Source: Sphingopyxis macrogoltabida (GTDB lineage: Bacteria > Pseudomonadota > Alphaproteobacteria > Sphingomonadales > Sphingomonadaceae). From it: a DNA stretch of 64,000 nucleotides. The position numbers and the translations under genes were made by a program. The first letter of the stretch is position 1. Every line of letters starts with the position of its first letter. This document shows positions 58,851 through 64,000 of this stretch, piece by piece. The stretch covers positions 1 through 64,000 of the forward strand of contig QFPJ01000004.1 in the NCBI GenBank assembly GCA_003241685.1, given 5' to 3'. Below the pieces are notes generated by a model. That model searched no databases and had not been told where the DNA came from. It saw only the letters and a program-made list of their open reading frames with translations.

Positions 58851-59342
58851 CTATATCCTTGTCAGCGTCACGAAGCTGTAGGCGGGGCGTCCAGCCTCGT
58901 CGGCGGGATGATCCTCGCGCGCGATCTCGCGCCACGCCGCCGGGTCGGGATAGCCGATGACCGCGTCGCCCGCCGGGTCCAGCGCCACCTCGGTCAATTC
59001 GATGCGGTCGGCGACGGGCAGGAACAGGCGATAGATTTCGGCGCCGCCGATCACCATCACTTGCGGCGCATTGGCCAGGCGCAGCGCCGCCTCGACGCCG
59101 GGCACCGGCTCGGCGCCTTCCTCCTGCCAGTCGGGGTCGCGGGTCAGCACGATGTGGCGCCGCCCCTCCAGGATCGCGGGCAGGCTGTCGAAGGTCTTGC
59201 GCCCCATGATCATCGGCCGGCCCATCGTCAGCCGCTTGAACCGCCGCAGGTCGGCGGGCAGGTGCCACGGCATCCGGCCGTCGGCGCCGATCACGCCATT
59301 GGCCGCGCGGGCGAGGATCAGCGTGACGTGCGGCCGGTTCAT
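58851..59342 (-). CDS. folA: Dihydrofolate reductase
   Basis: DHFR reduces dihydrofolate for thymidylate and purine synthesis. The 163-residue enzyme has ANGVIGADGRMPWHLPADLRRFKRLT with the WHLP loop, RPMIMGRKTFDSL, and MVIGGAEIYRLFLP. The start overlaps the purK stop by ATGA. Confidence 0.97.
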   Translation of the reverse strand: MNRPHVTLILARAANGVIGADGRMPWHLPADLRRFKRLTMGRPMIMGRKTFDSLPAILEGRRHIVLTRDPDWQEEGAEPVPGVEAALRLANAPQVMVIGGAEIYRLFLPVADRIELTEVALDPAGDAVIGYPDPAAWREIAREDHPADEAGRPAYSFVTLTRI

Positions 59343-60412
59343 GCGGGATCGGCCCCCGCCCAGGTGACATGGCCGAGCTTGCGCCCGGCGCGCACCTCCG
59401 CCTTGCCATAATGATGGACGCGGGCGGCGCCGTCGGCGAGCAGCGCGGGGACGCTGTCGATGTCGGCGCCGATCAGGTTGCGCATCGTCACCGGCAGCCG
59501 CGGCGCGGCGGTGTCGCCCAGCGGCAGTCCCGCGACGGCGCGGATGTGATTTTCGAACTGGCTCGTCACCGCGCCCTCGATCGTCCAGTGGCCGCTGTTG
59601 TGGACGCGCGGCGCCATTTCGTTGAACACCGGCCCGTCGGCGCCGACGAAGAATTCGCCGGTCAGCACCCCGACATAGTCGAGGTCCGCCGCGATTCGCG
59701 CCATCAGCGCGCGCGCCGCGTCCTGCTGGGCCTGCACGGCGGGCGGGGCGGGGAGGGTCGAGGTCGCGAGGATGCCGCCGTCATGGACGTTGACCGGGCT
59801 GTCCCAGACGCGCGTTTCGCCGTCGATGCCGCGCACCGTCAGCACCGAAAATTCATGGTCGAAGGCGACGAAGCCTTCGAGCACGGCCGCCAGACCGCCG
59901 ATCGCGTCCCACGCCGCATCGGCGTCGTCGGGTGCCATGATCCGCGCCTGTCCCTTGCCGTCATAGCCCATGCGGACGGTCTTGAGGATCGCCGGGGTGC
60001 CGACCGCGGCGATCGCGGCGTCCAGCCCGGCGCGGTCGGGCACCGCCGCGAACGGGGCGGGGCAGCCGCCGAGCGCGGCGACGAAAGCCTTCTCGGCCAG
60101 CCGGTCCTGCGCGATCTCCAGCCCCCGGGCGCCGGGGCGCACCGCGACATGGCCCGACAGGAAGCGCACCGTGTCGACCGGCACATTTTCGAATTCATAG
60201 GTGACGACGTCGCAGTGCGCGGCGAAGGCGGCGAGGCGTTGTTCATCGTCCCACGCCGCCTGCACATGCTGCGCCGCGACGTCGGCGGCGACGCTTTCGG
60301 CATCGGGGGCATAGATGTGGGTGCGGTAGCCGAGCTGCGCGGCGGCGACCGCGAGCATCCGGCCGAGCTGGCCGCCGCCGAGGATGCCGATCGTCGAACC
60401 GGGAGGCAGCAA
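59339..60412 (-). CDS. purK: 5-(carboxyamino)imidazole ribonucleotide synthase PurK
   Basis: PurK carboxylates AIR with ATP and bicarbonate. The 357-residue ATP-grasp enzyme has IGILGGGQLGRMLAVAAAQLG, TYEFENVPVDT, KTVRMGYDGKGQ and NEMAPRVHNSGHWTIEG. The start is TTG at 60412, 8 nt behind GAGGG; the usual ATG is absent. Confidence 0.96.
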   Translation of the reverse strand: MLPPGSTIGILGGGQLGRMLAVAAAQLGYRTHIYAPDAESVAADVAAQHVQAAWDDEQRLAAFAAHCDVVTYEFENVPVDTVRFLSGHVAVRPGARGLEIAQDRLAEKAFVAALGGCPAPFAAVPDRAGLDAAIAAVGTPAILKTVRMGYDGKGQARIMAPDDADAAWDAIGGLAAVLEGFVAFDHEFSVLTVRGIDGETRVWDSPVNVHDGGILATSTLPAPPAVQAQQDAARALMARIAADLDYVGVLTGEFFVGADGPVFNEMAPRVHNSGHWTIEGAVTSQFENHIRAVAGLPLGDTAAPRLPVTMRNLIGADIDSVPALLADGAARVHHYGKAEVRAGRKLGHVTWAGADPA

Positions 60413-60416
60413 GGGG

Positions 60417-60926
<510 letters not shown>

Positions 60927-61115
60927 CTGCCGAAACCCTCCTGCACCGGCGATTCATTGCCGCCGCCTCCCCCTAGCGGCTGTCGCGCGCGCGGGCAACG
61001 TCGCGAAATCGCGGCGCGTTTACCGATTGGTATCATGTCGCGGCGTAACGTCCCGACCCTAGAGCCGCGCCGGTCCCGTACCGGCGCTCCGTCGGGTCCG
61101 CACCGGGGATAGGGA

Positions 61116-61742
61116 ATGGATAGCGCTGGGGGGGCACGGATCGCGATCGACCAGATCGGGATCAGATCCGTTGACTCCATCGACGATCAGCTGCGCGAAC
61201 TGCGCCGGGAACGCGACGCGCTGCGCCGCGAAAACCGGATATTGAAGATCGCCGTCGCCGAACTGGAGCGCGTGTCGGAGCGCGATACGCTGACCCCGCT
61301 GTTCAACCGCCGTTATTTCCTGACCGCGATTCACCAGCGGCTCGCACGCTTCGCCCGCGATGCGCAGGGCGCGGCGGTGGTGTTCATCGACGTCAACCAG
61401 CTCAAGCAGATCAACGACAGCTATGGCCACGCCGCGGGCGATTTCGCGCTGATGGAAATCGCCAAGCGGCTGGCGGACTCGATCCGCGCGACCGACGTCG
61501 CGGCGCGGATCGGCGGCGACGAATTCGGCCTGATCCTCGACCAGTCGACCGAAGAGGGCGCGCGGGTGCAGATCAACCGGCTGCGCCATGTGCTGAGCGC
61601 GCTGCCCGCCATCTATGATGGGCAGGATATTGCGCTGTCGGCCTGTTTCGGCATTGCGATGCTGGACGCGGGCGCGACCGAATCGGAGATATTGGCCGCC
61701 GCCGACCGCGACATGTACCGCAGCAAGCAGACCGAACGCTGA
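61116..61742 (+). CDS. GGDEF diguanylate cyclase
   Basis: The 208-residue protein has an N-terminal coiled coil (about residues 20-55: DDQLRELRRERDALRRENRILK) and a GGDEF domain with DTLTPLFNRRYF, FIDVNQLKQINDSYGHAAGD and the catalytic IGGDEFGLIL. It should make c-di-GMP. No RxxD inhibitory site is obvious. Cytoplasmic, without a sensor domain, so the coiled coil may mediate dimerisation. Confidence 0.92.
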   Translation: MDSAGGARIAIDQIGIRSVDSIDDQLRELRRERDALRRENRILKIAVAELERVSERDTLTPLFNRRYFLTAIHQRLARFARDAQGAAVVFIDVNQLKQINDSYGHAAGDFALMEIAKRLADSIRATDVAARIGGDEFGLILDQSTEEGARVQINRLRHVLSALPAIYDGQDIALSACFGIAMLDAGATESEILAAADRDMYRSKQTER

Positions 61743-61820
61743 AACGGACAGCGCGCGCGCCGGACCGCTAACGTCGCATTAACCCTATGCGCGCATGATC
61801 CCCCGATCAGCAGGGGGTGT

Positions 61821-62153
61821 ATGATGCAAACCGCCACCGACCATGACAGCCAGATGCAGGACCGGATCACCGGACAGATCGGCGCGCTTGCCGCCGCGCT
61901 GCCCCATTGCGCGATCGCGCAGATCGTGCAGGGCGTCGACGACATTCGCTGCCTGGCGCGCGACAACGGCTTTGCCGCGGTCGAAACGCTGGCGAGCCGG
62001 CTGGAATCGGCCGTCGCGGCGGGCGGCTATCGCGCCGCCATCCTTACCTATCTCGACGCGATGAGCGATGCGGCCGCCGCGCCGCGCGGGCCGTTGCCGC
62101 CCGCCGCGCACGAGGCCTGGCTCGCCTCGGTCGCGATGCGCCTCGGCCATTGA
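61821..62153 (+). CDS. Unknown small helical protein
   Basis: The 110-residue product (MQTATDHDSQMQDRITGQIGALAAALPHCA...) is Ala-rich and helical with repeated hydrophobic/charged spacing, ending in RLGH. It sits between the GGDEF gene and the GDT1-like gene, all on the plus strand. No motif recognised; two ATGs possible. Confidence 0.6.
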   Translation: MMQTATDHDSQMQDRITGQIGALAAALPHCAIAQIVQGVDDIRCLARDNGFAAVETLASRLESAVAAGGYRAAILTYLDAMSDAAAAPRGPLPPAAHEAWLASVAMRLGH

Positions 62154-62184
62154 CGCGGCGCGCGGCGTCGCGCACCCACACGGG

Positions 62185-62745
62185 ATGGACGCCATCATGA
62201 TCGCGCTGGTCGCCGTCGCGCTCGCCAATGCCGACGGCCGCACCGGCGCCTTTCTTTCCGACCTGCTGACCCGGCGATCCGACCGGCGGGCCGTCGTGCT
62301 GCTGCTGTTCGGCAGCTTCATCGCCAATGCGCTGGTCGCCGCGGTCATGGGCGCGATCGCCAACCGCATGATCGGGCAGGGGATCGTCGCGCTGCTCGTC
62401 GCGGTCGCCCTGCTGTCCGCCGCCGTCGCGGTGGCGTGGCGCGATCGCGGCGATCCGGCGGCCGACTGGGCGGATGCGCCCCCGGCGCTGCTCGGCGGGC
62501 GGATGCTGATCGGCCAGTTCGGCGACCGCAGCCATTTCCTGATCGGCGCGCTCGCCGCGACGAGCGGCGCGGGCGTCTGGGCGGCGGCGGGCGGGTTCGT
62601 CGGCTGGGTGCTCGCGATGCTGCCCTTTCTGGCGTTCGGATCGACGCTGCGCGACAGCCGCGCGGCGCGCATCATCCGCTGGGCCGGGGTGGCGATCCTG
62701 ACATTATGGGCCATCCGCACCGCAATGGGGGCGTTTGGATTATAG
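62185..62745 (+). CDS. UPF0016/GDT1-like membrane protein
   Basis: The 186-residue protein has five or six membrane helices and the two-repeat layout of TMEM165/GDT1 cation exchangers: ALANADGRTGAFLSDLL in the first half and IGQFGDRSHFLIGALA in the second. The family motif E-x-G-D-[KR]-[ST] is kept only in part: the first half has NADGRT with the acidic residue shifted. ATG at 62185 is chosen; the ORF above it is a shadow. A metal-transport role is inference. Confidence 0.75.
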   Translation: MDAIMIALVAVALANADGRTGAFLSDLLTRRSDRRAVVLLLFGSFIANALVAAVMGAIANRMIGQGIVALLVAVALLSAAVAVAWRDRGDPAADWADAPPALLGGRMLIGQFGDRSHFLIGALAATSGAGVWAAAGGFVGWVLAMLPFLAFGSTLRDSRAARIIRWAGVAILTLWAIRTAMGAFGL

Positions 62746-62863
62746 ATTCGACGGCGACCGCGGCCACTGATCGATTTTTTCGATCAAGGCGATGAACAGC
62801 ATCCATGGGCAAGCCGGGGTGCGCGCGCCTATATGGACGGGGTAACAGAAAGGATACGCTCCC

Positions 62864-63334
62864 ATGTCCGATAAAGGCACCTCGCAGAATAATCAGCCCG
62901 CCGTCGCCGATGCGCTCAACGCGCTGCTCGCCGACAGTTTCGCGCTCTATCTGAAGACCAAGAATTACCATTGGCATGTCCAGGGCCCACATTTTCGCGA
63001 ACTGCACCTGTTGTTCGACGAACAGGCGACGCAGATCCTGGCGACCACCGATCTGATCGCCGAACGCGTGCGGAAAAATGGCGCGGCGACGCTGCGCTCC
63101 ATCGGCGAGGTGTCGCGCCGCCAGTCGATCAAGGACGATGACGCCGCCGGCGTCGATGCCGAAACGATGGTCAAGGCGCTGGCCGCCGACAATGCGCTGC
63201 TGCTGGAGCAGCTGAAGGAAACCAAGGACGCGGCCGAAGCCGATGGCGACATCGCGACCAGCGGGCTGGTCGACGGCTGGGCCGACGAGACGCAGCAGCG
63301 CATCTGGTTCCTGAAGGCGACCGCCGGCTATTGA
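62864..63334 (+). CDS. dps: Dps-family DNA-protecting ferritin-like protein
   Basis: Dps forms 12-subunit shells that store iron and protect DNA during stress. The 156-residue product has the ferroxidase motif NYHWHVQGPHFRELHLLFDEQ (His, Asp, Glu ligands) and the helical body. AAAGGATACGCTCCC precedes the ATG. It is followed by palindromic repeat DNA and a bidirectional terminator. Confidence 0.95.
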   Translation: MSDKGTSQNNQPAVADALNALLADSFALYLKTKNYHWHVQGPHFRELHLLFDEQATQILATTDLIAERVRKNGAATLRSIGEVSRRQSIKDDDAAGVDAETMVKALAADNALLLEQLKETKDAAEADGDIATSGLVDGWADETQQRIWFLKATAGY

Positions 63335-63389
63335 GGCAAGCCACCCCGGTGCGGCCGCTGCGCCGCATCGGGGTGGGACTCCGGCGTTC

Positions 63390-63475
63390 GGGGACCGTCC
63401 CGTCCGCCCCCGAAGGAGAGGGCGGCGAGGCTTGGCGGCTTGCCGCCCCGACCCCGCCCCTGAAGGGGGACGGGC
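63390..63475. repeat. Palindromic repeat after dps
   Basis: The gap contains CCGCCCCCGAAGGAGAGGGCGG and a GGCTTGGCGGCTTGCC-type inverted motif, ending in CCCCTGAAGGGGG. It resembles the CCCC(T)GAAGGGG elements inside ileS and elsewhere in the window. Confidence 0.6.
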
Positions 63476-63510
63476 TTGATGTCCGAAATCCGCCGTAATC
63501 ATCCCACCAC

Positions 63511-63549
63511 AAAGAAAAAGGGCGGCCCGAAGGCCGCCCTTTCCGTTTT
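63511..63549. terminator. Bidirectional intrinsic terminator
   Basis: GGGCGGCC and GGCCGCCC form an 8-bp stem with a CGAA loop, flanked by AAAGAAAAA on one side and TTTCCGTTTT on the other. It serves dps (+) and the cold-shock gene (-). Confidence 0.9.
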
Positions 63550-63563
63550 CGCTGTGCGGCCGG

Positions 63564-64000
63564 TCACTCCTGTGACGGCTGCAGGTTCACCGCCGCGAAC
63601 TTGCCGCGATCGTCGACCTCGATGTCGAAGGCGACGCGGTCGCCCTCTTCGAGACCGGCCATGCCGGCGCGCTGCACCGCGCTGATGTGGACGAAGGCAT
63701 CGGCCTGTCCGTCATCGCGGGCGATGAAGCCGAAGCCCTTGGTCGTGTTGAAGAATTTGACCGTGCCCGAGGTGCGCTCGCCGGTCAGCTGACGCCGGCC
63801 GCGGGCGCCGCCCGGACGGTCGCCGCCGCCGCCGCCGCCCGCGCGATCGTCGCGGCGCGGTGCGAATTCCTCGACCGGCATCGGTTCGCCTTCGATCTTG
63901 AGATCGATGGCCGACACCTTGCCATTGCGTTCGACGAGCGTGAAGCCGAGCGGCTGGCCCGAGGCCAGACCCTGGAGGCCGGCCTGTTCGACCGCGCTGA
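63564..64000 (-). CDS. Two-domain cold-shock protein (partial at window end)
   Basis: The C-terminal part of the gene is a full cold-shock domain: RTSGTVKFFNTTKGFGFIARDDGQADAFVHISAVQRAGMAGLEEGD. Upstream, in the same frame, lies the end of another such domain (SAVEQAGLQGLASGQPLGFTLVERNGKVSAIDL), then a Gly/Arg/Asp-rich linker. So this is a tandem CSD protein, a type known in alphaproteobacteria. The start lies beyond 64000. RNA binding and stress adaptation are the expected roles. Confidence 0.92.
   Translation of the reverse strand, partial: SAVEQAGLQGLASGQPLGFTLVERNGKVSAIDLKIEGEPMPVEEFAPRRDDRAGGGGGGDRPGGARGRRQLTGERTSGTVKFFNTTKGFGFIARDDGQADAFVHISAVQRAGMAGLEEGDRVAFDIEVDDRGKFAAVNLQPSQE

Overview
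The window is chromosomal DNA from a high-GC alphaproteobacterium, most likely a member of the Sphingomonadaceae (Sphingopyxis/Sphingomonas type). This rests on the alphaproteobacterial gene order rpsT-dnaA and mutM/ubiE-ubiB-coaBC-dut, a DUF3035 (BamF-type) lipoprotein, frequent GTG/TTG starts, and small palindromic repeats between and inside genes. The species call is inference; no database search was possible.

Layout. 1-12.3 kb: the end of an unknown gene, prfB with an overlapping lipoprotein methyltransferase gene, a minus-strand block ubiE-ubiB-coaBC-dut-moeB-dsrE, divergent mutM, then rpsT and dnaA (with DnaA-box-like sequences after its stop) and a GST gene. 11.6-15.4 kb: the minus-strand block rpmH-rnpA-yidD-yidC-engB, for tRNA processing and membrane-protein insertion. 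15.6-23.3 kb: a periplasmic protein, then an almost gapless minus-strand run of about eleven small enzymes (three GSTs, three VOC/PhnB proteins, DUF899, tandem DUF1428, DUF4287, SRPBCC) headed by a TetR regulator with a perfect palindromic operator. It looks like an uncharacterised detoxification regulon.

23.4-36.4 kb: comM (yifB) is split by an 11.5-kb integrated element. Removing the insert at a shared TT rejoins the reading frame exactly at the Walker A loop. The element carries a large serine integrase, a small serine resolvase with candidate sites, a frameshifted virion-ejection-like transglycosylase and small phage genes, AntA/AntB and BRO-N antirepressors, a HTH protein, two tandem membrane-anchored staphylococcal-nuclease-like proteins, and a pair of identical 65-bp sequences in inverted orientation 3.9 kb apart. 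No capsid, terminase or portal gene is visible, so it looks like a phage satellite or decayed prophage.

36.4-48.5 kb: small conserved proteins (DUF1905, Mpo1-like, DUF2061, OsmC), two lipoproteins, a TauD-family dioxygenase, a LigT-like phosphoesterase, an orphan low-GC gene beside a possible gene remnant, a DUF4160/DUF2442 pair, thiC under a TPP riboswitch, a cupin gene with no normal start codon, a DMT transporter and a MipA/OmpV protein. 48.6-64 kb: dxs, a block ileS-lspA-bamF-like, ribF, a dipeptidase, folA, purE-purK, a GGDEF protein, a GDT1-like protein, dps, and a two-domain cold-shock protein cut by the window edge. ileS is unusual: two palindromic repeat elements sit in frame inside the protein.
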